Positions 15,006 to 21,203 of a stretch of 26,929 nt of DNA are shown in pieces. The notes under the pieces were generated by a model, which saw nothing but the letters and a program-made list of their open reading frames with translations, made no database searches and was not told the origin of the DNA. Source of the stretch: JAWABC01 sp043810595. Its GTDB lineage: Archaea; Nanobdellota; Nanobdellia; SCGC-AAA011-G17; VGLX01. The position numbers were made by a program, and so were the translations under genes. Positions within the stretch are counted from its first letter, which is position 1; each line of letters opens with the position of its first letter. Where the stretch lies: assembly GCA_043810595.1 (NCBI GenBank), contig JBDRNX010000030.1:1-26929 (forward strand), written 5' to 3'.

Positions 15006-15437
15006 TCATTCCACCCTCACTTTTTTACTAACCTTTTTTGTTTTACTCTTCTTCACCTTAATTTCTAAAACACCATTCTTATAAGAAGCTTTCGCTGAGT
15101 CAGGATCTATGAAAGACGGCAGCGGAACAACCCTGTAAAAACCGCCATAAGAACGCTCATGCCTGTAGTAACCCTTTTTCTGAATCTTCACTTCGCGCTT
15201 CTTTTCAGCCCTTACCTCTACACTTCGTTCAGTTGTATTCAGGATTATGTCCTCCTTCTCAACGCCAGGAAGATCAACCTTAACAATGAACTGATTACCC
15301 TTGTCGATAACATCGCTAAGAGGGCTGTGCGCATCTACCGAAAGGCTCTTCATCCGAGGTTTTTTGAAAAAATCTTCAAAAGCCTTGTTCATACGCTTCT
15401 GAAATTCTCTCATCTCACCAAAAGGATTCCATTCCAT
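15006..15437 (-). CDS. hsp20: Small heat shock protein Hsp20 (alpha-crystallin family)
   Basis: A 143-aa ATP-independent holdase. An N-terminal arm (WNPFGEMREFQKRMNKAFEDFF) precedes the alpha-crystallin domain (about 38-130). The domain shows VKVDLPGVEKEDI, ERSVEVRAEKK, the GFYRVVPLPSFIDPDSAKASYKNGVLEI consensus segments and a final basic tail. The C-terminal I-x-I anchor is replaced by a V-R-V near the end. SD AGGGGGTGA lies upstream of ATG 15437, and a TATA-like TTTTTAAATC sits at about 15496-15505. It is the first gene of an operon with the HPF-like gene, joined TGA-ATG with no gap. Confidence 0.93.
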   Translation of the reverse strand: MEWNPFGEMREFQKRMNKAFEDFFKKPRMKSLSVDAHSPLSDVIDKGNQFIVKVDLPGVEKEDIILNTTERSVEVRAEKKREVKIQKKGYYRHERSYGGFYRVVPLPSFIDPDSAKASYKNGVLEIKVKKSKTKKVSKKVRVE

Positions 15438-15522
15438 AGTCTCACCCCCTCTACTTTTATTGAGATGTAATTAAGTGTATATTTGTAAAACAGATTTAAA
15501 AAACTTTCTTTTAATAAGTAAA

Positions 15523-15530
15523 TTATAAAT
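15523..15530 (+). promoter_or_regulatory. TATA box, leaderless promoter of the 97-aa gene
   Basis: TTATAAAT is centred about 27 nt before ATG 15554 with no SD. It shares a 116-nt divergent region with the hsp20 promoter. Confidence 0.6.
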
Positions 15531-15553
15531 ACTCCCTTAATTTTTGTCTCATC

Positions 15554-15847
15554 ATGGAAAAGGAACATAGGAAGGCAAAAGGGTATGAGGCTGTAGCAAT
15601 CGAGCTTGAATACTTCCTTAAAAAATACACACCACTACATTGGAGAGAGCCTCTAAGTAGTGTTATGGCAGTTGACATGGTAACTATCGACTCAGCAAGG
15701 CAATTCGTTAAGTCTTATGACAAAGGAAAGTTGCCACAAACGTTGGAAGAACACCCCAAAACCTTCTACCACAACCCTAACGTTGCCCAAGCCGTCAAAG
15801 AATTCTTCGAGAAAGGGTTGCATAAAAAATACCTAAAGAAAAAATAA
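15554..15847 (+). CDS. Unknown small soluble protein (97 aa)
   Basis: A 97-aa protein I do not recognise. It appears all-helical and soluble: a charged N-terminal helix (EKEHRKAKGYEAVAIELEYFLKK), a PLHWREPLSSVMAVDMVTIDSARQFV segment, and a basic end (KGLHKKYLKKK). There are no cysteines, signal peptide or membrane helices. It is a single-gene unit: its promoter TATA box fits a leaderless start, and the downstream neighbour is convergent with a 6-nt gap. The divergent arrangement with hsp20 could mean shared stress regulation, but nothing in the sequence shows this. Confidence 0.7.
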   Translation: MEKEHRKAKGYEAVAIELEYFLKKYTPLHWREPLSSVMAVDMVTIDSARQFVKSYDKGKLPQTLEEHPKTFYHNPNVAQAVKEFFEKGLHKKYLKKK

Positions 15848-15853
15848 GATTCC

Positions 15854-16561
15854 TTACAAATTTTCTAAATTTTTAATCTGACCAAAATAATAAACCTTAT
15901 CGCTTACTATAAAAACCTCAAACTTGGAAAGATTCTGAGCAAGGAAAGGGCTGAGGATTTCCTCTTTCAAAACATCAGTACCTTCTGTAACGAGATTAAA
16001 CGAGGGCATAACCACGAGCACCTTATCTTGCCATCTGCCCTTTAGGAAACACTTAAACACTTCAACCCTAGAATCCTTCTTCAAACCCACAGCGGGATGC
16101 TCGTGACCAATGATAATAACTTTTGCATCTATTGACTTAGGGATGAAATGGCCGTGACAGAAATAGAAACCGCCAACCTTAACAAAACGCTTAACCTTTA
16201 TGTTACGCTTAGCAGCGATAGGACCAAGGATAGTGTCATGGTTACCCTTAACCAAAATTACGTCCTTACAATATTTCGTCAGGAAATCAAGAAGCTGCAA
16301 AGTATTACGCCATTCGGTCTCGCTTATCGTCCCAAACTCATGCTTCAAATCTCCCAGTACAATAATCTTCTTCAAATCAAGGCCTTCCAAAATATTCTTC
16401 AAGCGACCAAGTATTTCCTCAAACTGAAACCTTGGAATTAAGACACCTTCCTTGTTCAGGGCTTCCTCAAAACCTATGTGAAAATCTGATAAAACAAGAA
16501 TCCTATCCTTCTTGAGGTAGAGGGCAAGGTCCCTAATCTCCAAACCGGGAACGATTTCCAT
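15854..16561 (-). CDS. Calcineurin-like metallophosphoesterase (COG1407-like)
   Basis: A 235-aa binuclear metal phosphoesterase. Motifs in order are D26-x-H28 (LSDFHIG), GDLKHEF (about 70-76), KGNHD (about 104-108), CHGH and the final GHEHPAV, giving a full metal-ligand set. These match the archaeal ICC-like phosphoesterases (COG1407), whose substrates are mostly unknown; some bacterial relatives are encoded next to Lhr-type helicases. A C-terminal extension of about 60 residues follows the last motif. A minus-strand TATA box (comp 16583-16590) about 26 nt upstream suggests a leaderless message separate from rpo6. Confidence 0.88.
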   Translation of the reverse strand: MEIVPGLEIRDLALYLKKDRILVLSDFHIGFEEALNKEGVLIPRFQFEEILGRLKNILEGLDLKKIIVLGDLKHEFGTISETEWRNTLQLLDFLTKYCKDVILVKGNHDTILGPIAAKRNIKVKRFVKVGGFYFCHGHFIPKSIDAKVIIIGHEHPAVGLKKDSRVEVFKCFLKGRWQDKVLVVMPSFNLVTEGTDVLKEEILSPFLAQNLSKFEVFIVSDKVYYFGQIKNLENL

Positions 16562-16582
16562 AAAACAAGAACAATAGGGAAG

Positions 16583-16590
16583 AATATAAA
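16583..16590 (-). promoter_or_regulatory. TATA box of the metallophosphoesterase gene
   Basis: On the minus strand the box reads TTTATATT, centred about 26 nt before ATG 16561. It implies leaderless transcription from the short gap after rpo6. Confidence 0.55.
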
Positions 16591-16597
16591 AAATTAC

Positions 16598-16900
16598 CTA
16601 CACCAGGTTTTCATCAGAGGGAGACTTATCTTCTTCCTTCTTTTCTACTAAGCGCTCAAACTTCATGTGAGACCTTTTGAAAGTTTCCTCATAATTCTCC
16701 CACTTAGGCGGGAGAGGCCTCCTAATTGTTATCGGCAGAACTTCCTCATCGTACTCTTTCTTGGCTATGTTAATAGGATTAAAGCTTAGCTTCTCAAAAT
16801 CCCCTTCCTTCAAGTCTAGCAGAATCGGCGCACCCATAGCTATCTGCAAAGCCCTAGCCCCAATAATCCTTGCCTTCTCATACTTAGTGTACTTCATCAT
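16598..16900 (-). CDS. rpo6: RNA polymerase subunit Rpo6 (RpoK, RPB6 homologue)
   Basis: A 100-aa homologue of RPB6/omega, which clamps the largest RNA polymerase subunit and aids assembly. The core KYTKYEKARIIGARALQIAMGAP and INIAKKEYDEEVLPITIRRPLP are nearly diagnostic. After the core there is an extension of about 30-35 residues (from PPKWENYEE), charged and ending in ESDEN-type residues, which most archaeal Rpo6 lack. Two consecutive ATGs (16900 and 16897) are possible starts. The gene begins 2 nt after the stop of a 34-aa ORF that seems to carry the operon's promoter. Confidence 0.93.
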   Translation of the reverse strand: MMKYTKYEKARIIGARALQIAMGAPILLDLKEGDFEKLSFNPINIAKKEYDEEVLPITIRRPLPPKWENYEETFKRSHMKFERLVEKKEEDKSPSDENLV

Positions 16901-16902
16901 AA

Positions 16903-17007
16903 TTACCAGCCCTCAAAAGGGTTATCAAAATCATCAACACCATCACCGAAATCTGAAAAGTTCGCAGAACAGCAGGTTTTATAAGTTTTTTGTTTTACGC
17001 TTTTCAT
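16903..17007 (-). CDS. 34-aa small ORF heading the rpo6 operon
   Basis: A 34-codon ORF ending TAA 2 nt before the rpo6 ATG and lying in a different frame. The peptide has a basic N-terminus (KSVKQKTYKT), an adjacent cysteine pair (residues 12-13) and a strongly acidic, aromatic second half (DFGDGVDDFDNPFEGW). A TATA box (comp 17033-17042) lies about 30 nt before its ATG and no other promoter is seen before rpo6. The transcript should therefore start at this ORF, and rpo6 would be translated by re-initiation. The acidic part recalls the acidic N-terminal tail of eukaryotic RPB6, but this is only a resemblance. It could instead be a leader peptide or chance. I judge it probably translated. Confidence 0.5.
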   Translation of the reverse strand: MKSVKQKTYKTCCSANFSDFGDGVDDFDNPFEGW

Positions 17008-17032
17008 CAATGAACAAATGTGTATTTCAACT

Positions 17033-17042
17033 TATATATAAA
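17033..17042 (-). promoter_or_regulatory. TATA box of the rpo6 operon
   Basis: On the minus strand the box reads TTTATATATA, centred about 30 nt before ATG 17007 of the 34-aa ORF and about 137 nt before rpo6. It is part of a divergent promoter with the regulator at 17137. Confidence 0.55.
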
Positions 17043-17048
17043 TTTATC

Positions 17049-17071
17049 CATGTTCAAAAAAACATGTTTTT
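17049..17071. promoter_or_regulatory. Palindrome in the divergent promoter
   Basis: The perfect palindrome AAAAACATGTTTTT (17058-17071) overlaps a second dyad, CATGTT (17049-17054) / AACATG (17061-17066). It sits between two divergent TATA boxes. It is a candidate operator, possibly for the winged-helix protein encoded alongside. Confidence 0.45.
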
Positions 17072-17100
17072 GTCAACAAATTATTGATTCAAACGAAACG

Positions 17101-17130
17101 TTTATATAGAAAATACAATAATCAATTGAT
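17101..17130 (+). promoter_or_regulatory. TATA box and operator-like palindrome of the SepF operon
   Basis: TTTATATA (17101-17108) predicts transcription near 17130, just before ATG 17137. The perfect 10-bp palindrome ATCAATTGAT (17121-17130) covers that start point, a typical place for a repressor to act. Confidence 0.55.
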
Positions 17131-17136
17131 AAAAAT

Positions 17137-17553
17137 ATGGTGACAGAACTAAGAAGATACGTTGTAAAGAACCTGAAGCACCCAATAAAAGAGGATGTAA
17201 ACAGGGACATAGAGTGGATATGTAACTGTCTTGGTTTTGCAGACTCCAGAGACAAAGAAAAAACAGCAAGCAAAATATTCAAGCTCCTAGTTGAAGCAGC
17301 AAAAAACGGGAAGGGACTGACAAGCGAGGAAATAGCAGAAAGCGTAAAACCAACGAGGGGAGCGGTGGTTTACCACCTCAACAAATTCATAAAAGCGGGA
17401 CTGGTAATAAAAGTAAACTCAAAATACGAGCTCAGAATGGGCAGCCTAAAAAAAACTGTAGAAGAGGTAAACTTGGACATACAAAGAGTGGTAACGAACA
17501 TATCTGAGATAGCAGAATCGGTAGACAATAAAATGGGGTTGAGATCCAGATGA
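17137..17553 (+). CDS. Winged-helix (ArsR-like) transcription regulator
   Basis: A 138-aa DNA-binding protein. An N-terminal helical region (1-40) includes a CNC pair (near 29-31). The winged helix (about 45-103) contains LTSEEIAESVKPTRGAVVYHLNKFIKAGLVIKV, a clear recognition helix plus wing. A C-terminal helix (about 108-138) with heptad-spaced hydrophobics (VEEVNLDIQRVVTNISEIAESV) is likely for dimerisation. It is the first gene of a compact operon ending in sepF and overlaps the zinc-finger gene by 4 nt (ATGA). The palindrome at its transcription start suggests autoregulation. The effector is unknown. Confidence 0.82.
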   Translation: MVTELRRYVVKNLKHPIKEDVNRDIEWICNCLGFADSRDKEKTASKIFKLLVEAAKNGKGLTSEEIAESVKPTRGAVVYHLNKFIKAGLVIKVNSKYELRMGSLKKTVEEVNLDIQRVVTNISEIAESVDNKMGLRSR

Positions 17554-17702
17554 AAGCGATGAAATGCAAACACCATCCAACCAGGGAGGTAGTAGCCAAA
17601 TGCGGATGGTGCGAAAAAGAGATATGCGAAGAATGCATACAATATGCTAAAGGAAAAAAATTCTGCGTGGACTGCACAAACAGATTCCAAGTCGGAAAAT
17701 GA
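17550..17702 (+). CDS. B-box-like zinc-binding small protein (50 aa)
   Basis: A 50-codon ORF whose ATG overlaps the upstream TGA (ATGA). It has four ordered metal-binding pairs: CKHH, CGWC, CEEC and CVDC. This spacing resembles a B-box or LIM-type treble-clef zinc fold binding two zinc ions. There is little sequence outside the fingers, so it is a free-standing zinc module, probably for protein-protein contact. It sits second in the winged-helix / repeat / coiled-coil / SepF operon. It was below common ORF length cut-offs. Cysteine pairing and the coupling overlap make it convincing; partner and role are unknown. Confidence 0.82.
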   Translation: MKAMKCKHHPTREVVAKCGWCEKEICEECIQYAKGKKFCVDCTNRFQVGK

Positions 17703-17727
17703 TATTCGAAAGAAAAGGTGGTGAACA

Positions 17728-18465
17728 ATGGTAGAACACATTAAAAGGAACATAGGAAAAATGGTAGACGATATGGCTGAAAAAGAGGAAAACACGTTCC
17801 AGAAAATAGTGCCTGCACTTATAAAAAAAGGAATAGACCAGGTAAACTTGTCGATGTTCGATGAGGACACAAAAAAACAACTCCTCAACGCAGCCGGAGA
17901 CGAATACGTAAAGAAAGGAATGGTAATAGAAGCACTGAAAGCTTTCACGGTGACAGGAAACAAAGCAAAGCTAACCGAAATAGGCGACGATCACACGAAA
18001 GTGGGCATGTATTCACAAGCCATAGACGCTTACAGATTAGCAGACAACAGAGAAAAACTCATGAGAGTAGGCGACAAGGCATTGGTTGAAGGAAGAGTGT
18101 CAGACGCTGTAAAAGCATTCAAGATTCTAGATGATTCTGAAAGGCTGAACAAAGTAGGAGACTTTTGCGTTCAAGCAGACAAGCTTGATTTCGCGATAGA
18201 AGTATACAGCGCACTAGAAAACAAAAGCAAACTAATCACCTTAGGAGACAGATGCGTAAAAGAAAACCAACTAGTTTACGCGATGAGAGCTTTTGAACTA
18301 GCAGGAGACAAGGAAAAGCTGAGCAGGGTAGGAGATGTATTCCTCAAATCAGGACTGCTTGTAAGCGCACTAAGATGTTACGAACTTGCGGACAACAAGA
18401 TGATGGTGCAATTCATAAAAGAAAACTTCCCAGCAAGCGAATATACAAACAAGCTGTACATGTAA
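17728..18465 (+). CDS. TPR-like helical-repeat protein with six 29-residue repeats
   Basis: A 245-aa soluble protein. After an N-terminal helical part (1-50) it carries six tandem 29-residue helix-turn-helix repeats at about 52-80, 81-109, 110-138, 139-167, 168-196 and 197-225. Each has Gly-Asp near position 6 (57-58, 86-87, 115-116, 144-145, 173-174, 202-203), a small-to-large AxxAF/Y pattern later, and an acidic/Asn turn. This is the shape of an alpha-solenoid scaffold related to TPR or COPI/WD-associated helical repeats. An excellent SD (GGTGGTGA, 17717-17724) precedes it. Within the operon it is the likely scaffold linking other products. No enzymatic motif is seen. Confidence 0.82.
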   Translation: MVEHIKRNIGKMVDDMAEKEENTFQKIVPALIKKGIDQVNLSMFDEDTKKQLLNAAGDEYVKKGMVIEALKAFTVTGNKAKLTEIGDDHTKVGMYSQAIDAYRLADNREKLMRVGDKALVEGRVSDAVKAFKILDDSERLNKVGDFCVQADKLDFAIEVYSALENKSKLITLGDRCVKENQLVYAMRAFELAGDKEKLSRVGDVFLKSGLLVSALRCYELADNKMMVQFIKENFPASEYTNKLYM

Positions 18466-18466
18466 A

Positions 18467-18865
18467 ATGCAAATAAAAAGAAAGGACCTGGAAACAAAAA
18501 AAGAACCCGGAGAAAGAAGGGAGTCTACCCTCGACGTTCTCAGAAGGCTCAAAGCCCAGGAAGGCAAAAGCTTAGAGAAAAGGGACCCGTTCGTAATAGA
18601 AAAAGGAGACGACGGCTTCCCAGTTGTGAAAACACTACCCGAAACAAACGTCATAGCGCTTCTGACAAAAATAGAAGCCATGGAAAGACAGATGAAAACT
18701 GGTGAGAACTACCTAAGCATGTACTATGACATGAAAAACCTGGAAGAAAAGTTCCTGAGAATGGCAGAACAGATAGAAAGACACAACTTCCAAGTATCGG
18801 CAGAAACAAAGAAAAGGATAATGCTCAGAAAAGAAAAAATAGACACAAAAAAGAAAAAGGAGTGA
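18467..18865 (+). CDS. Coiled-coil protein of unknown family (132 aa)
   Basis: A 132-aa charged helical protein. A basic, probably disordered N-terminus (KRKDLETKKEPGERRE) leads to a short conserved-looking middle (PFVIEKGDDGFPVVKTLPETNVIALL). A coiled coil of about 55 residues follows (KIEAMERQMKTGENYL onward), then a lysine-rich end. It starts 1 nt after the stop of the repeat protein and ends 4 nt before sepF, with an SD (AAGGAGTGA) for sepF inside its last codons. Tight packing implies a shared role with SepF. I do not recognise the family, and no membrane segment is present. Confidence 0.72.
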   Translation: MQIKRKDLETKKEPGERRESTLDVLRRLKAQEGKSLEKRDPFVIEKGDDGFPVVKTLPETNVIALLTKIEAMERQMKTGENYLSMYYDMKNLEEKFLRMAEQIERHNFQVSAETKKRIMLRKEKIDTKKKKE

Positions 18866-18869
18866 GAAA

Positions 18870-19208
18870 ATGGGACTCAGAGAATGGTGGAACAGACTGG
18901 GAGAGGATGAAAAATACGAAGATTATAAGGAAGAATTCTACGAAGAAGAAAGCCAGCTCATGGTAAGAGTATTCGACATAAAAGGGGAGATGGATACTGA
19001 GGAATTACTTGAAGCGATAAACACGGGAAAGACCATAGCACTGATAAACAGCAAAAACATAAAAGACAACGGTGAGCTGAAAAACATAATACTAAGAGTG
19101 AAAGAAGCAACAGAAGCAAAGCAAGGAAAAGTTGTTGGGCTGCCAGACAAGTGGTTTTTGGCAACACCAAAAGAAGTGGGAATATACAAAAAACAAGAAC
19201 CTATATAA
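18870..19208 (+). CDS. sepF: SepF-like cell division protein (FtsZ membrane anchor)
   Basis: A 112-aa archaeal SepF homologue. The N-terminus (GLREWWNRLG) can form an amphipathic membrane-targeting helix. A very acidic tyrosine-rich linker (EDYKEEFYEEE) follows, then the SepF core: VRVFDIKGEMDTEELLEAINTGKTIALINS, a helix, and GKVVGLPDKWFLATPKEVGIY, matching the family's final beta-strands. Archaeal SepF binds FtsZ1 and the membrane and is the likely tether for the ftsZ1 product at 7014-8087. It closes the five-gene operon and is convergent with the next gene with only 3 nt between stops. The family call is by pattern and is fairly secure. Confidence 0.83.
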   Translation: MGLREWWNRLGEDEKYEDYKEEFYEEESQLMVRVFDIKGEMDTEELLEAINTGKTIALINSKNIKDNGELKNIILRVKEATEAKQGKVVGLPDKWFLATPKEVGIYKKQEPI

Positions 19209-19211
19209 TTC

Positions 19212-20168
19212 TCAATAGTTAGCAGCCAGGGCAGTAACCTGTGGGAGGGGCTTAACATCCGAAGTTGAAGGCGCATACCGACCAGTCATTTCTATACGCA
19301 TACCAATGTCCTTAGGCGTTATAACATACTCAGCCCTTACAGACTTATCCGTGCCAGGCTTATACGTACGGAGAATACCAATGACCTTCTCCTTCGGGTT
19401 AATGAAATCCTCCTCCTTAAGGTCCATGTACTTTTCTGTATCAGAAGGCTCAACCCTGTAAAGGAAGAACTCGGCTTCAACACCCTGAAGCATCTTGCCG
19501 ACCTTAACTACCTTACCAACCTCTGTACTATCATAAACGCTCTGCTTGATCAGGTAGGAGTCACCTGCCGCTAGAGCCATCTGGCTCTTACTACCTATAG
19601 CCAAGGAAGAAGCATCGTGAGAAGAAAAGTCCTTAGGCACAAGCAGCTCAGCAAGCTGAGAGAAGGTCCTAATCTTGCTATCGGGATTAGCCTTATTGTA
19701 GGCCTTCAAGGTAACAGTAAGATAGTTGTGGAAGACGTGCTTATCAGAAATGGTAACGCTACCGTTACTGCCTTCCTTAACAACATAACCACCATCCCTG
19801 TAGGGATGATTCCTCTGGTGCTCATCGGTGTAGGTCTTAGACTCCTTAACCAACTTAGCAGGAAGATCAGTAAGATTGATCTTACTGTAACTCAAAGGTC
19901 CAGAGGAATGAGATTGTATGCCTCTACGGTGCTTAAGCATGAGAATGCCTATAAGCTCCTTTTCCCTCTCATCCCCCTCTCGGACCTTTTTAGTATACAC
20001 TGATGAACCCTTCTTTGCAGTCTCTGCTACAGTTCTTCTGAAATAATTCTCTAGAACATTAAACTGAACCAAGGTTTTGAACACAGGGTCAGCATCTGGA
20101 CCTACGAGAACATCTTTCGTAAGCATTTCAAGTCTACCTTCTTTTACCGATTCCACGTATTTCACCAC
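19212..20168 (-). CDS. Unrecognised 318-aa protein
   Basis: No family recognised. The product is soluble-looking, rich in Ser, Thr, Tyr and charged residues, and lacks a signal peptide, cysteines and membrane helices. Segments such as GKVVKVGKMLQGVEAEFFLYRV and EYVITPKDIGMRIEMTGRYAPS look like a beta-rich C-terminal half, and the N-terminal third looks helical. The start is uncertain: GTG 20168, GTG 20165, GTG 20156 (well spaced from a GGTGA) and ATG 20126 are all in frame. It is a lone gene, convergent with sepF and preceded by an A+T-rich gap. A minus-strand TATA-like TTTTTAAC near 20204-20212 may be its promoter. Confidence 0.75.
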   Translation of the reverse strand: MVKYVESVKEGRLEMLTKDVLVGPDADPVFKTLVQFNVLENYFRRTVAETAKKGSSVYTKKVREGDEREKELIGILMLKHRRGIQSHSSGPLSYSKINLTDLPAKLVKESKTYTDEHQRNHPYRDGGYVVKEGSNGSVTISDKHVFHNYLTVTLKAYNKANPDSKIRTFSQLAELLVPKDFSSHDASSLAIGSKSQMALAAGDSYLIKQSVYDSTEVGKVVKVGKMLQGVEAEFFLYRVEPSDTEKYMDLKEEDFINPKEKVIGILRTYKPGTDKSVRAEYVITPKDIGMRIEMTGRYAPSTSDVKPLPQVTALAANY

Positions 20169-20462
20169 TTTTTATTGGTAAATTGTATTACCTATCTTTG
20201 TGTGTTAAAAAGCTTAAATTTTCTTCTTTTCGTTTTTTATGCGAAAATTAGGTGTTTTTTTATAATAAGACTAAATTTTCGCTCTTTTTTGTCAAATCTA
20301 AGCTTTTTTAGACTATTTTAGTCACTTAATTAGTATATAAATATTTCTGTTTTGTAAAATACAGGTTAAAAATGCTTTATTTTACGAGAATAAGGAATGG
20401 TTATCTTATGATTTTTTATAAAAAGGTTATATAAAATGATTTTTTAGAGAATACATTTTTAA
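20169..20462. other. A+T-rich intergenic region without a convincing gene
   Basis: A 294-nt gap between two minus-strand genes. It has many T-runs and short inverted repeats: TTTTCG/CGAAAA, GACTA/TAGTC around TTT, and CTGT/ACAG at 20347-20364. Only trivial ORFs of about 20 codons occur. It holds the upstream promoter of the 318-aa gene and the 3' side of the gene at 20463. Confidence 0.5.
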
Positions 20463-21203
20463 TTAAACATATTGCAGTTTTTGATCTAAAGTCAACCCTA
20501 AACCAGAAAGTGCATTGTTCATGTTGTTCATGAAACGAGAAGGCAGTCTGCCATAAACCCTGTACCGCCCCCTGTAAAAATCAGCATTAACTCTGTACCA
20601 CTCCAATCCTGAAGAAGCTAAATCACCCAACTTGTGATGTTTGCCAACATACAATATATTCTCATCCAAACCATTTTTCACTATATTCCTAACGATAAAC
20701 TTGTCTCTAATCTGCACTGCCCTAATATTTATGTCCTCAACTATTTTTTTAGCAAGCGCAACTTTTTCAGACCTTGACATCCTCTTATGAATATCATACC
20801 CCCCTTTCTCTGCAACCCCCTTATAAGCATCAAAAGAAATCTTATGAGGATTGCCCCTTTCAGTAGCCTTAAATACAAAATTATAACCTTCATCCCTTAA
20901 AGCAATGAATAATTCAATAAATCTCAACTGATCATATATAACATACTCGCCTTCTTCGTAGGTTACTAATGCGGCTAAATTTACCCTTTCAGGAGACATT
21001 GCAGTTTTAACCAGTTCGTTGAAATCTTTTGTATCTTTCTTAAACATGCTGTCACAGAAAAAAGCACCAGATTTTATTTGCCTCGCCAAAGCCTCAACTA
21101 AACTTAACCTAACCTGTCCGACCTCAGCAGCTTTATACAATCTATTCAACCTGTGATTCTTTCCCATATGAATAGAAGAAACAACATAAAGCTTTTTACT
21201 CAT
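20463..21203 (-). CDS. Unknown protein, possibly TraB/TIKI-like
   Basis: A 246-aa protein counting from ATG 21203; an upstream ATG at 21227 would add 8 residues. The chosen start overlaps the Lhr helicase stop by 8 nt, implying coupling. The N-terminal YVVSSIHMG (H12) and the later RDKFIVRNIV...ILYVGKHHKLGDL (H189-H190) recall the TraB/TIKI/EreA-ChaN fold, which has a conserved N-terminal GxxH and a C-terminal VxGxxH motif. The key first glycine is replaced (SSIH), so this is tentative. There is no signal peptide or membrane segment. Partnership with an Lhr helicase would be unusual and suggests a nucleic-acid or protein-modifying role; function unknown. Confidence 0.7.
   Translation of the reverse strand: MSKKLYVVSSIHMGKNHRLNRLYKAAEVGQVRLSLVEALARQIKSGAFFCDSMFKKDTKDFNELVKTAMSPERVNLAALVTYEEGEYVIYDQLRFIELFIALRDEGYNFVFKATERGNPHKISFDAYKGVAEKGGYDIHKRMSRSEKVALAKKIVEDINIRAVQIRDKFIVRNIVKNGLDENILYVGKHHKLGDLASSGLEWYRVNADFYRGRYRVYGRLPSRFMNNMNNALSGLGLTLDQKLQYV

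Noticed and set aside
15481..20364. Shared TTTGTAAAA-type motif at 15481-15493 and 20347-20364
   Set aside because: The copies differ in spacing and symmetry, and such strings are expected by chance in A+T-rich intergenic DNA.
20372..20434. 20-codon ORF with an upstream TATA-like sequence
   Set aside because: It is too short, has no SD, and lies in a gap full of TATA-like sequence.
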